A DNA stretch of 64,000 bases, taken from Aurantiochytrium sp. KH105 (Eukaryota > Sar > Bigyra > Thraustochytrida > Thraustochytriidae). Below are positions 9,923-21,300 of the stretch, piece after piece; the stretch's first letter is position 1, and every line of letters starts with the position of its first letter. The DNA lies in NCBI GenBank assembly GCA_003116975.1, contig BGKB01000066.1, forward strand, positions 1 through 64,000. The letters are read 5' to 3'. The translations under genes were made by a program, and so were the position numbers. Below the pieces are notes generated by a model. The model saw only the letters and a program-made list of their open reading frames with translations. It ran no database searches and was not told where the DNA came from.

Positions 9923-10752
9923 GGTGGCGATGCGAGCTGCTCACTCCTTGAGGATTTGCTTGCCGTGCGAAGGTACGCCTTTCTCTGTGCACGAAGTGTC
10001 AGTGAAGGCGAGACAAAGGTCCGCCACACGTTCTCAGAACGGGACGCGTTGCGGCAAATTCAAAAGTGTCGTATACTGTCCAAATTATCACCACTGGCTC
10101 TGCAAGTAGGCGTACGGGCGTTCGAAGAACCACTCTGATGGGAATCGGATGCTCTTGAATTTTGAGCACAATACACTTACAAAAGATGTAGCATACAGCA
10201 TTCAAAAAGAGATCTCGCTCGGGGTGAGCGAAAGATGAAAACTGTCGCTTACCAAGTAGAGAATGATCACACTCGGCGGGAGTACCAAGCTACCCGTGTC
10301 TGTGGGTCATTCTGGATAAGAGTAAATAAAAATGTGCCTGCGAAGATGATGTTCGCCCCAAGCCTCCAATAGTATAGACTTGAGGCCCTGATGCGCCCAG
10401 GCTTCATCTTTGACGCATTCCTGTTTGTCTTTCTCTATCTCCGCTGCACTCCCAGACAGATTTGGCGTCGCCCTTTACTCTTTGTAATGACATCAGCTGG
10501 CAAGGTGATCGGATTTGGTTGCAGAAATAAGTAAATTGTGAGTCTCGTCGTGCAAGTCGTGGCCGCACTTGGCGGCGAACTCGCAACGTGCAGCAACTTT
10601 TGCCTGTCAGGCGGAGGCAAACGGGCGCAAGCAAGCGGGCGCGGTGGCGCAGCAGGAGAAAGGGCGAGATAGACAAGAGGTGTCGAGGCGCAAGTGGCTT
10701 GCGCAGGCGCGGCGAGCCACTCGAGGCAACAGCAGCAACGGCGAGAGGAAAG
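9923..10752. other. Divergent intergenic/promoter region
   Basis: This spacer lies between the WD40 (minus) and POT1-like (plus) start codons. The open frames crossing it use GTG starts and show no domain. No repeat or motif stands out. Confidence 0.5.
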
Positions 10753-12270
10753 ATGCCAAAGGATGGCGAGGTGGTTAGCGACTTTGATGCTCTGCACGCA
10801 GCGGTCAAGGCGAGCGCAAGGGGAACGCTCGCTGGGGTCGACGTGGCAGGCATCTTGCTGGCGATCAAAGCACCAAAGCCATCGCGCAAAGACATGTTCA
10901 TGTCGCTCATCATCACGGACGGAAGACCAAATTCATTTGGGACCGCACGACGGCTCAGCGTGAACATTTTCGCAGCGTCGGCCCAGGCCTTTCCACAGCC
11001 CGAGAATATTGGAGACCTCGTGTATTTACAAAACGCGCGTGTTTCTCTTTTCCAAAACGCGCCCCAAGCAACTCTTTCGCTTCACAAAAACAACCTTATA
11101 AGCATCATAGCACGTTCTGTGCGGGATCCGTCGCACGAGAGCGGGGCAACTGACACAGAGAGAGCGGCGGCACGACGAAAAATGCGATTAAGAGGCGGTG
11201 TACCCAGTGGGCTGGTCTCGGTCGCGGGCAAGGCCAAGTGTCAGCCACCCTCGAACTTTGCCGAGACGCTCGAAAGGCTGCGCACCGTCTCCGACGCGCT
11301 CTTGGCCGATCAAAGCCTCCAGTCTGCGACCGGCATGGCGATGGAGACCCTGCCGAGGCTTGCCAATGCGGTCTGTCCTGGCAGCAAAGCTGGTTATTTC
11401 TTTGATCATATTCTCGTCCGAGTAGTGGCAAGGGGGGCGGAGCACGAGGGATCGCCGTCTTTTCAAATTACCGATGCAAGTCTTGCGCCTTCAAGCGCAC
11501 TGTTGCGAATGGTGTCTCAGCGTTGTGTCGACAGCTCTGCGCTGCGAGAGATTCCCAATGGTTGTTGGGTGTTACTTTACAATGTGCAAAAGTACAGAGA
11601 AGACGATGACAAGCTTGTCTTGACGTGGATCCAAGATCGAAGTATGGGACTACGCGTGTCACATCTTGGCCGGACGCGCGAAGGCAAAGAGATTGAATTT
11701 CGCGAGGTCACTCGCGCAGAAGCCATTCTAGACGCAGCTGACTTTATACGTCTGCCGTCAAGCGCGAGCACAAGCTCGAAGCACGCGAAACTTCTGAAAA
11801 CGTCCAACATGGACCCAGTCCATGCAGGCTCGGGTCCTTCTTCTTCTTCTTCTTCTTCTTCTTCAATACCAAGTGCGTCCAGCAGACGCATGTCTTGCGT
11901 TGCAGGGCTTATTCGCGAGGTTGGCGCAGATGTAGGACCTTTGCGTGTTTCTCCGCGTTCAACTTTGATGGAACAATCGCAATCCTGGCACCTCGAGGCG
12001 CGCGTCACGGCAGTTTTTCCGCCCCTTGCGCGCATATCTGCTCTTCTCAACGCGGGCCGTATCAAACCAGGGCACGACTTGATGCTACGCTTCGAGGACT
12101 CGACGGGGGTTCTTGAGGTCCTTTTCGCCATCGAAGACCTCATGGCCATCTTTGAACGTGGCAAAAAGGTGTCCTCACTCGATGCATCGTTCGCCACTTG
12201 GACGCCCAACTATCTCGGGAGAATGCTCGTCCCTGGAGCGATGTCTGATTTCGTTCTTACCCTTGCCTGA
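10753..12270 (+). CDS. POT1-like telomere single-strand DNA-binding protein (OB folds)
   Basis: The frame is open from 10588, but the first ATG is at 10753, giving 505 residues. Residues about 26-120 match the first OB fold of POT1/telomere end-binding proteins: a DMFMSLIITD strand, a RRLSVNIFA strand, then FPQPENIGDLVYLQNARV, which parallels the family pattern of Asp, an F-x-x-x block and GDI(I/V)-x-L-x-x-V. Residues about 215-335 look like a second OB fold, and about 410-495 could be a further C-terminal OB-type domain. A serine run at 363-371 lies in the linker. The expected role is capping the telomeric G-strand and controlling telomerase in the nucleus. The family call is from pattern only; RPA-type OB proteins are the main alternative. 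Confidence 0.7.
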   Translation: MPKDGEVVSDFDALHAAVKASARGTLAGVDVAGILLAIKAPKPSRKDMFMSLIITDGRPNSFGTARRLSVNIFAASAQAFPQPENIGDLVYLQNARVSLFQNAPQATLSLHKNNLISIIARSVRDPSHESGATDTERAAARRKMRLRGGVPSGLVSVAGKAKCQPPSNFAETLERLRTVSDALLADQSLQSATGMAMETLPRLANAVCPGSKAGYFFDHILVRVVARGAEHEGSPSFQITDASLAPSSALLRMVSQRCVDSSALREIPNGCWVLLYNVQKYREDDDKLVLTWIQDRSMGLRVSHLGRTREGKEIEFREVTRAEAILDAADFIRLPSSASTSSKHAKLLKTSNMDPVHAGSGPSSSSSSSSSIPSASSRRMSCVAGLIREVGADVGPLRVSPRSTLMEQSQSWHLEARVTAVFPPLARISALLNAGRIKPGHDLMLRFEDSTGVLEVLFAIEDLMAIFERGKKVSSLDASFATWTPNYLGRMLVPGAMSDFVLTLA

Positions 12271-12416
12271 CTGTTGTCCGTGAGAGTAGAGTGACGCAGA
12301 AGCCATTGACAACGTTTGCGCAAAGTGCGCGTTTCAGCTGGCTGGGCGAACTGGCCACCACCGCGCAAGAGCATCCATGTATAAATGAATAAATATAAAA
12401 AGCATGACCACAGCAG

Positions 12417-12446
12417 GCCAGCCAGCCAGCCAGCCAGCCAGCCAGC
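12417..12446. repeat. (CCAG)n simple repeat
   Basis: CCAG tetranucleotides are repeated about seven times, 150 bp after the POT1-like stop codon. Confidence 0.85.
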
Positions 12447-14699
12447 AAGGGCAACCTGTGTCTTGGTCTAGGTTCCCGTGCATATCAGACTGCCTGGCTC
12501 GTTTTGGCCGGCTTTCTCAACATCTGTGTCGCACGGCCGGTTGGTTCCCTCCCTCCCTCCTACCATGCCCACACTCGCGCTCCGTGCGCAATAAGTCTAC
12601 GATAGGCGGCCTACACAGCGTCGCCAGTGGCATCGGTCAGAGACAGCAACCAGCCAAGCGCAATCCACAGACTCGGCGGGCCGTCGCAGCACGCCTTGCT
12701 GCAGCTGGCCATGGTAGTCGCATGCCACGCCACGGCGCCTCGTCCCTACATGTCCCAAGACCTGGTACCCTCCACGAAACTACCCGCAACCAGCGCAGCT
12801 GTGGTCCAGCGCCGGCGCTGGCTCTTCTCGCCGGGCCTCCGACCCCTGCCTCTTCTACACGTCGTCGCAGTCGCGAGCGCATCGCGCGCTGCGCAGCGCA
12901 GTGCAGCTGCGCCTGCCTCTGGCCGACCGACCGGCCGCCCGTCCGGCAGCGTTTGCGTTTGCGTCTGCGTCTGCGTCTGCGTGCTGCGATGCGAGTGCTG
13001 CAGCGGCCGCTGCGGCCAGCCCAGTCGAACGAAGGAAGGGTCGCAGGGGCGAACAGGGAAGGAGCAGTGGGAGGATCCGGAGAGAACAACGAATGATACG
13101 CGGCGCAATGCGCGAGAGCACGATTGCGCAGGCAGATGCAGCTGCAGCTGCAAGCCGCACCGCCAGCGTCGCGGTCGCTGTCGCTGTCGCTGTCGCTCGT
13201 GCAGGCAGTTGGTTGCAGCAACAGCAGCAGCTGCAGGCAGCAGGCACGCAGGAAGCTGCACTGCAGTAAGCCAGCGCGCGAGAGCGAGCGAGGTGGAGAA
13301 GTGGCTTCGAGGCGGAGTGGCAGCTCGTGCTGCTCAAGCTGAGCTAGACCCCACGCAGCCGAAACGGGGATCCGCGCCCTGCCGCGAGAGCGAGACCGCG
13401 CTCACCGCAGCAGGCATGCCAGCTGCAGTGCATGCGGCAGCGGTGGCGGGCTGCTGCAGCTGGCCAGGTGGCTGTGGCTGCTGCAAGCAGGGTCTGGCGA
13501 ATGACGTGGCCGAGCGGCCTGAGATTTGAAATTTCTCAAAGGCCTTCGTCACTCACGCCACGATGGTGATGACTGATTGATTGATGCCTGCCACCAGGCC
13601 ACTGCGCGTCCGTCCGTCTCATCGGTGGTGAGGCCGCCGCGCAGCGCCGTTCGCAGAACGAGGCCGCCGCGAGCCGTCACCGGCGCCTCGCATGGCCCCT
13701 TGCCCAGAGACACTCAGAGAGAGAGAGAACAGGAGCGTGTCGCCGGTCAGGAGGCGCGGGAGGAGGAGGAGGTAGCGGCTCCGGCCCAGCTGGCTGGCCG
13801 GCTCGTGCGTGCCGCCGCGCAGCCGCCCTCGTCAGCGCAGTCGTAGGAGCGAGACCCGTGCGCCACAACGCGGGCTCGCCGGAGTCGCAGTCAACGGAGT
13901 GGCGGAGAGGGCGGCCTCCGCGGTTTGAAATTCGCGATTTTTGAATTGGCCTGTCTGATTTGAATGCCTGGCTGATCTTTGACAGTGAATGCCTGATTTG
14001 ACAGTGAATGCACTAGTGAACCAGCCGTGCCAGTTAGCTGCTCTGGCCTGTGCAGTATACAAATCCAAGAAACGCAAAAAAATCGCGAGGCTCGGCAGCT
14101 CTTTCTTGTTTTCCTTTGCCTCCAGCAGGGGCAGCTGCCGTGGCCGCGGCCGCCTCGCTCTGCTGCTGTTGGTTGGTTGGTTGCGAAGAGGCTTCCCGCT
14201 CGCGCCTGTCCTGCTCGCGCGCGCTTAAATTAAAAATTAAAAGTAATTCGCTTCAAGCTTTCCCGCTTCAAGCTTTCCCGCCTCGCGCGCCCGTGTTTTC
14301 CCGGCGCCAAGAACCGGGAGTTCCTCGGTTCCGCGACCACGTGGTGCGCGCCTCTCTCTCCTTCTCCGCCTTTCTCTCCAACTCTCCCCCGCAGCGGCGC
14401 GGAGGCCCGCACAACCACAGTGGAAGCTGGCGGGGTGGACTGCGGGGACGTCGAAATCGGGGCGGCGGCGCTTGCGCGGCCTCGATCCATCGATCGATCC
14501 ATCGATTGAGAGCTCGCTCCGTTGGCAGCGCAAGCGATCTTCGGCGGGCCGTCGAATCGCGTACGCGTCCTTGCGTGCATCGCGCCGCAGCTGCATTTGT
14601 CGCCCGCGCCGGCTGCCTGCCTGCCTGCGTCTGCGTCTTCGGGTTTCAGGCCTTGAGAGATTTACAGAGAAAAGAACTAGGCCCAGGCCCGACCAGGCC

Positions 14700-14707
14700 T
14701 ATAAAAA
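14700..14707 (+). promoter_or_regulatory. TATA-box-like element
   Basis: TATAAAAA lies 78 bp upstream of the ATG at 14778, within an A-rich patch after GC-rich sequence. The position fits a core promoter but it has not been tested. Confidence 0.35.
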
Positions 14708-14777
14708 AAATAAAAAAAAAGGAGGAAAAGAAAATGACACGAGAGCGCGCGCGGGGCAGCAGAACCCGAACAGCTGA

Positions 14778-16379
14778 ATGAACCAGAGCAGTGACAGCAG
14801 CGAAGAGCAGAGCCTTGAGAGCATGCGCAGAGACCCGCGCGAGGACGGCGGCAGCGAGCGGCAGGGGGAGGGCGAGGCGGAGGGGGAGGAGGGGCGAGAG
14901 AGAGCAGAAGATGAAGGAGAGCAGCAGCGAGATGCGAGCCCGCGGCTGGAGGTGACGCTGGAACCGGCGACGTCCATCTTCCGCGACGAGGGCGGCAAGT
15001 TCAACTACTTGTGCGCATTCTTCGTGCTGCGCAGCGGCGCAGAAGGGCTTCCCGGCGCACTGGAGGCCGCCATGGCAGAAGACGGGAGTGTGCCGCTCAA
15101 GCTTGAGCTGCTCTACGAAGACGGAAGCCTCGTGCCCGTCCGTCAGGGCAAGCCCGCGCTGCAAATCTTTGGCAGCGCCGGGACGCAAAAACCCGAGGAA
15201 GGCGGCGCGGTCTGCAACTGCCGCGACCGTCTTGGCTCCGTGCGGTATCGCATCCTCAAGCTCTCGCGTAACCATGATGGCAAGCAATTCCGACTGAAAA
15301 TCAGCCTCGACGGCGTCGATGAGGACGTTGTCGCCCCCGCCATTACGCGGCCGACCAGCGTGCTTTCGAAGCGCAAGTGGCTGCGCGCGAACGAGCGCGC
15401 CCCCGAGGGCAGCAAGCGCAAGCGTCTCGAAGAGCTGGCCGCCAAGCAAAATGTGCAGCTTGCACAGGAGGCGGCCTCGCCGCGCGCCACTGGCGCTCAG
15501 CTCCACGTGCCCGTGCGCGAGCTCGCTGGGCTTCCGGCACTCGAGGCAGGATACCCGCAGCCCGTCAACATTCACATGTACGTCTCCGCAAAAGACGGAG
15601 CCCAGTCTCACGCGGGCAACGAGCGCCGCTCCCGGCGCGGCAGCACATCCATGCCATCCTCGTCGTCATCATATGCCGTACGTGGGGAAAGCGCGAGCGC
15701 ATCGTTATCCAGGCACTCGAGCGTGTTCGACTCAGAGGATGAAGACCCCGAATACGTGCCACGCGCCATGACCTCGAGTGGGCGTCGCGTCATTTCCAGC
15801 CATCGTGGCCGCCAGGCAAGCCTCGCCTCGAGCGAGCCCATTGCCACCCAAGCAGTGGCTGAATCGATGCTTCCTGGACCAAGTGTGGACCAGGGGCCGC
15901 CCGTAGTGGAGCTCGCGCATGCAGCCGCCGCCTCGCTTGCCTCGGGCGCCATCGTCTCGGGAAGTGTTGGCGCTGCGGCAACCGCTGCGGCACTCGACCC
16001 GCAGACCACGGCCATCTTGCGCAAGGTGCTGGACCAACTTCAGGTCTTGCAAGGAGAAATCAAGCGTTACAACGAGACTGTCGTCGAGACGACGCGCAGG
16101 ATCGATGTGCTCGAGACTGAAAACCGCTCTCTGAAGCGCCAGCTCTCCGATATGGCCGCTGGCGCCATGGATGCCGACGAAGAACGCATGTACAAACGTA
16201 GCAAGCAGACGACCGCGCCTTTGGTCTCGCTGTCGAGGCCCCTCTCGCTCCCCAGATCCCACTCGCTCAACATGTCCGGCGACGTCTTCAATATTATTGG
16301 CGCGGACGACGATGGCATGACGCCCGTTCTTTCTGACATTGAGGCCGTCTTTAGCGGATCGAGCAACCCTTTCTTGTGA
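14778..16379 (+). CDS. Hypothetical nuclear protein, beta-rich N-terminal domain and coiled coil
   Basis: This is a 533-residue protein starting at ATG 14778, preceded by an in-frame stop. An acidic N-terminus (1-55) leads to a probable beta-rich domain (about 55-185) with LELLYEDGS, VRYRILKLSRNH and KQFRLKISL, ending in a Lys/Arg cluster (about 195-215, KRKW...KRKR) that resembles a bipartite nuclear localisation signal. The middle is Ser/Ala-rich. A short coiled coil lies at about 418-460. The C-terminus is acidic and hydrophobic (DVFNIIGADDDG, FSGSSNPFL), like an activation segment. This layout suggests a transcription regulator, but I do not recognise the family and the function is inference. 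Confidence 0.75.
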   Translation: MNQSSDSSEEQSLESMRRDPREDGGSERQGEGEAEGEEGRERAEDEGEQQRDASPRLEVTLEPATSIFRDEGGKFNYLCAFFVLRSGAEGLPGALEAAMAEDGSVPLKLELLYEDGSLVPVRQGKPALQIFGSAGTQKPEEGGAVCNCRDRLGSVRYRILKLSRNHDGKQFRLKISLDGVDEDVVAPAITRPTSVLSKRKWLRANERAPEGSKRKRLEELAAKQNVQLAQEAASPRATGAQLHVPVRELAGLPALEAGYPQPVNIHMYVSAKDGAQSHAGNERRSRRGSTSMPSSSSSYAVRGESASASLSRHSSVFDSEDEDPEYVPRAMTSSGRRVISSHRGRQASLASSEPIATQAVAESMLPGPSVDQGPPVVELAHAAAASLASGAIVSGSVGAAATAAALDPQTTAILRKVLDQLQVLQGEIKRYNETVVETTRRIDVLETENRSLKRQLSDMAAGAMDADEERMYKRSKQTTAPLVSLSRPLSLPRSHSLNMSGDVFNIIGADDDGMTPVLSDIEAVFSGSSNPFL

Positions 16380-17039
16380 CCTGAAGCTACGCCATACATG
16401 TATACCCCGGAGTGATTGATCGGAGCGATTGATTCGTCCTCCTCGTCCTCCTCGATTTTGACCTTGACTGAACCCCTATTTCCACAAAACCTATCACCGT
16501 CTCTAACCCTCTTTTGCATCTTTTGGGGGGGAGGGAGATTGCTACAAAGGAAAAGAAAAGAACGATTTTCTCCTTGTATTTATACATATTAACTTTTTCT
16601 CGTTTCACTAGGACTCGTTTCTTCATTCTCATGCTTCGGACTTGCCTGGGTGCTCGTATGTAAGCGGCCTCTGTTTGATGTTATACTCCAAAAAAAAAAA
16701 ATTGGTCGCCTCGCGCTCTTGCGCCCATCCGTCCACACAGAAAGAGAACTGAAGTTTTCGTGCACGAAATCACTCAACGGCTATGCATCGTTCCCCGCTT
16801 TCCTCCCTCTTCTCGGGTAAAGTGTTTCCTGCTCTTTACTAGTCGATCGACCAAGCATTTTCGCCACCGACTGACTGTATGTACGCGCGTGCGTGCGCGT
16901 GCGTGCGCGTGCAGTGGTGAATCAACGCGACTGCGCGTACGCTGTCGCGAGCAGACCGCCTCGTTCCAGTGTGTCTAAAACCACGGACCAAAGGGGCTTT
17001 AAGCACCCTCGTCGTCCGAAATTGGAGGAGCAGAAAAGG
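16380..17039. other. Intergenic region
   Basis: This is the AT-richer 3' flank of the preceding gene followed by the promoter side of the next. A short alternating GTGCGT run lies near 16886-16912. No gene was seen. Confidence 0.5.
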
Positions 17040-18284
17040 ATGGGCGTCGATGTTGCTCGCCGACGACCTGGGTGTGCAAAGAACCTTGCCAAAAGAGTCG
17101 AACGCAAGACTCCTCACGCCAAGACACCTCACGCCCAGCCTGCAATGGAACTCGTGTGGTCTCCGCTCTCTCTCAAGACGATTCCTTTATTGCAGGATGA
17201 GGTTGACATCATCTGCAGCGTCTACAAAAAGTCGCCCAGCGAGACCTTGTACCGCCAAATTAGTTTCCGAGCCGACGAGCTCCATACCTTTTTCCTTGAG
17301 CATGAACATGACATGCGAAGCGTTCTTATCCTAGGCATGCGAACTCGCTTGCTTCAAGCACTTCAGCGCAATGCTTTGGAGGCCTCAAAAGATCATCAAA
17401 TCTACGATGAACAAGAAGAAGATAAGGAAGAAGAAGAAGGCAAAGAGGAAGACGAGGCGCCCAGTACCGGCCATGATTGCGACCAAAGAAAGAGTCGTCC
17501 TGGATCCAATTCTACACGTACGCGTCTCGGTCAAAACAATCTGCATGTCGATCTGACTTTCACAAAAGGAAACACAGCAACAAGTACGTGTGCCGCATCG
17601 TTTGCATCCGCCGCATCTTCCACCACAACAGAAGATTCCGATTTCGCTTCGTCTTCGGAGCTCTCACCAGGATCAATGGACGAACGCACCTTCGCGCACG
17701 AGTATGCCGCAACACGCGCGCCTACAGCAAGCTCAAAGGGCCACGCCGAGGTCGTCTCAAAGCGAGCCGCCAAGAATACTGCAACGTATCCATGGGAACG
17801 GCGACAGAGGCTTCAGGACCGAAACCTTGCGGGAAGTGACTCTTGCAAGACCCGCCTTGACCCTTCGCAGGAAGCCGATCTCGTCGCAGCCATCTCGTAC
17901 GCAGCAGCACACCAGGGCGATAGTACGCTTCCCTTCACATCTCCTTTTGCCAAAGAGAAATTCGTGTACCCAACAAAAGACCAAGCATCAGAGACATCAT
18001 CCAGCAACGAGGCTGATCTCGCGCGCAACCGCATCGTCGCTCGTTTCACAATCAAACTCTCCAAAGACGAGTACTACGAAGTTATGCGCAGGAAGGAGGT
18101 GATCAAGGCGCGCGAACGGGCACGGCATCTCCTCGCCGTTCACGAAAAAGAATCTGCAAAGCACCGTGAACATCTCTATCGTCGGGAAGATCCATACGAA
18201 CCTCCCCAAACGCGTGAACTTGGCAGCAAATTAAGACAGGCCGACCCTTCGCGCTGGATTCACTCCAAGGGTTTTGCGGCATGA
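17040..18284 (+). CDS. Hypothetical charged protein with conserved-looking basic C-terminal tail
   Basis: The frame opens at a GTG, and in-frame ATGs lie at 17040 (414 residues) and 17145 (379 residues). I list the first, although the second begins the part that looks folded (MELVWSPLSLKTIPLLQDEV). Residues after that are helical. They are followed by an acidic Glu/Asp/Lys run, a Ser/Thr-rich disordered middle, and a C-terminus rich in Arg, Lys and Glu that ends YRREDPYEPPQTREL...RWIHSKGF. The Pro-Tyr-Glu-Pro-Pro and Arg-Trp-Ile segments look like a conserved signature, but I cannot name the family. The gene converges closely (55 bp) on the CEP164-like gene, so the 3' UTRs must overlap or be very short. 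Confidence 0.7.
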   Translation: MGVDVARRRPGCAKNLAKRVERKTPHAKTPHAQPAMELVWSPLSLKTIPLLQDEVDIICSVYKKSPSETLYRQISFRADELHTFFLEHEHDMRSVLILGMRTRLLQALQRNALEASKDHQIYDEQEEDKEEEEGKEEDEAPSTGHDCDQRKSRPGSNSTRTRLGQNNLHVDLTFTKGNTATSTCAASFASAASSTTTEDSDFASSSELSPGSMDERTFAHEYAATRAPTASSKGHAEVVSKRAAKNTATYPWERRQRLQDRNLAGSDSCKTRLDPSQEADLVAAISYAAAHQGDSTLPFTSPFAKEKFVYPTKDQASETSSSNEADLARNRIVARFTIKLSKDEYYEVMRRKEVIKARERARHLLAVHEKESAKHREHLYRREDPYEPPQTRELGSKLRQADPSRWIHSKGFAA

Positions 18285-18339
18285 CAATCTAGGACAAATA
18301 GTAGTGAACCTTTATGACGAATTGACAGTCAGCGTGAAT

Positions 18340-21300
18340 CTAAATCTTTGTCTCGAGGCGACTTCGCACAGGGCGTCGCGATGACCTTGAAAGCGGCTTG
18401 TCGTGCTTGGAAATGGGGCCGTGCGAGCGCCGGTGGCGTCTTGCTTTGAGACCGCGACGTTGAGACCCCGCAGAGCTTGTGGTCGAGGTTTCAGACGACG
18501 GAATGGAAGAGACCCGCTCGAGGTCACGACGGAAATTGATGAGCCACTGCGAGTGCTCTTGTGCAAGCGCGCGCTGTTCGCTCCAGCGAGATTCCATTAG
18601 CCGCAACTCCTCAGGAAGCACCGACACCTCGTGCGCCCCGGACATCGTTGCGGGGGATAGAGACGACGACGCTTCGGGACCCACTGAATACGAATGAGCG
18701 GAGGACACGGGTCCTTCGGACCGCTGATATCCACTTTCGACGTGATTCTGATTTTGCCGCGCCTTGAACGGTCGTCGGCGCGGAACGGGCATCACGGGCG
18801 GCGAAGCCTCTTGCAGAATCTGACCATTCTCATTCACATACACCACGTTCGAACCTGGATGTCTTGAGGCGGCCATGTACACAGGATGATGGAACGGCGC
18901 GTGCGGTGCATGCGGTGCATGCGGTGGCCCAGCGTGGTATACTGGATAGGCGTATCCGCCCATGCCAGGGTGAAGAGCGATGCGAGCTCGCGTGTGCGCT
19001 GCCGCTGCTGCCGCCGCCGCTGCTGCAGCTGCTGCAGCAGCATTGCCCCGCACAGAGTCGTTTTCATCGCCCAGGGTGGTGGTACGATAGAGGTCGTCGT
19101 CCACGTCAGTCACTTCAAACGCCTCGTGCTCGTCGCCGTCGTGGTAGCGACGAGCTCGAAAAGGGCCGCTTTCATGTACAAAGGCGTCTTGCTCGTCATC
19201 GTCAAAGCCGTTCAAATCATCTTCTTCCTCGTCATCAACTTCTGGCACACGCGCCCGACGACGTCTTTGCGTCGCGAGAAATTCGTCCGCGCGGTATTCC
19301 TCGAGGACACGGAAAAAGCTGTCGTCGTGTGCGGGTTCGGCCTCTTCCCCCACGCAGCGCTCCGCACAGCGCGAGACCTCTTCGTGAAGGTCTTGCATGG
19401 TCTGCAGCCAAGTCAGCTTCCGCGAGAGATCCCGAAGCGCATCAGTAAGTTCGTCTTCTTGGGCTTCCAGAACAGAACCAAGCTTCCCCACTGAAGCAGG
19501 CCGTGGACCGTCCAGCTCGCGCCAAGCATCTTGCTGCTCACCAAGTCGCGCGCGTTGCGCCTCTAATTCCTGCCGTTGTGACAAGAGGAGCGAGCGTGCT
19601 GAGGTAATGGCACTCTTTTCGTCGTTTGCATCTCGTTGCCAGGCCTCTGCCGCATCGAGAGCCTCTTGTCGCGTTGGTCGGTGGTCTTCGAATTGATCCC
19701 CCTGGTGTGCAGCAAAGGACGGTGCGCGTGGCGAAGACCGCGACGCTCGCCCAAGTGCAGCGGATGAGGCTGAAAATGACCTCTTGCGAACTCGGAAGCG
19801 GTCTTCGAGCTGCACAAGCTGGCGCTTCACAGTCTTGGCACTCTCTTCCACCTTGCGTCGCTCCTTGTCAAGAGAACGGCGGTCTTCCTCAAGCTGAGCT
19901 CGCTCGGTCTCGAGTCGCCGTTGATGACGTTCCACCTCGCTTGCTTGAGATCTCGTCAACGTCGATGGCGCATGTGCCGCCGATTCCTCCAGATCGCGAA
20001 TACGCTCGCGTAATTCCTCAACCTCTGCAACCGCCGTGTGCCGCTCCTTGTCGAGACGACGCGACTTCTCCGCCTGCGCGCGAATCCGATCGGTCTGCGC
20101 TAAAAGCTCGGACTGGGTGTCGTCCAGCTCGGTCTGAAGTGAGACCACCTGAGCTTGCAAATCAGCTTCGCGCGTTGCGAGCTGACGCTGCGTTGATTCG
20201 AGAGCAAGAATGCGACGTTTACCTTCGGATGTTGCGCGATTTGCACTCGTTAGTGCATCCTCGAGGGCTTCCAGCTGTTTCTGCGCATGCGACTCGTCGT
20301 CTTGCGCCTGTGAATGTTCAAGCTTGAGCGCAAGAAGGCTCTTTTGTAAGCCGTGAATCGTACGCTGCAACGTCAACGACTCTTCATGGTGGCTTCCTAA
20401 CGATGCGTCCGCGTCCTCCGCGGCTTGCAACGCCATAGACTTGAGACGAGCCGTCTCTGCGCGCAAGCTTTGTGCTTCCTCGCGCGCATCACGAAGCATT
20501 CCACGAAGAAACTCCTGTTCTGTCTCGAGCGTGCCGAGCTTTTCGTCTGCGGCCGAGAGCTGTTGGGACAAGTTCGTCTTTTCTTCGCGTAATTCTGCTG
20601 CCTCGCGGAGAGCAGACTGGACTTGTTGTGTCCAATCGTCATTTTGGCCCTGACTGCTCGATGCCACCAGCGCATCCATTTCGTCGCGAAGTCGCTCACG
20701 CTCGTTCTGCGCAGCAGCAAGATCTTTCTTGTGTCGCTCTTCGGAACTACGTAGCTTCGCGTCAAGCTCTTCAGCATTGCGGAGCGCCGCCTCGAGTCGC
20801 TCCGACAGTTCCTGCTCGCGGGCTTTGGCTGTCGCAACCTGTTCCTGGTTTTCATGGTATCCCTTGGTCTCCGCTCTCTCGAGCTGAGCACAAAGTGCAT
20901 CTTTGTCGCGTGCAAACGCTGCACGCGAGGCCTGCATTTCCTCATGAAGCTGCGTGACATCCTTGAGAGCTTGTTCACGGGCGGACTCAGCTTCTGCCAA
21001 CGCAGTATTAATGCGTGTCATTTCGGCATCTTCCCGGTGACGCAGCTCGGCGAGCTTCTCATTGTGAGCTTCATGAGCAGCACGAATTTCTTGCTCGAGT
21101 TCCATGCAGCGCTCCTCGGCCGTAGCAAGCTTGTCACGAAGGTCGTTATGCTGCCTTAGGGAAGTCGCATCGTTGCACTTGGCTCGCTCGCGAGCCCTTT
21201 CAAGCTCGTGACGCGCAGCACTAATCTCGTCCTCGAAAGCATTACGCTCGCTCCGCGCATTGGCGCGCTCGTTGACGAGGCTCGTACGAGCGGCATGCAA

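Larger units (their letters stand above)
12271..14777. other. 2.5 kb GC-rich intergenic region, no supported gene
   Basis: The region is full of overlapping open frames on all six phases, a product of high GC and GC-rich simple repeats (CCAG, TGCGTC, GCTGTC, CTGCAG). None starts well or carries a domain. It separates the POT1-like gene from the next plus-strand gene and probably contains that gene's promoter near its end. Confidence 0.5.

Noticed and set aside
12404-13529. Several 190-300-codon frames in GC-rich sequence
   Set aside because: They start at GTG/TTG, overlap one another on opposite strands and encode low-complexity Arg/Ala/Gln strings produced by simple repeats.
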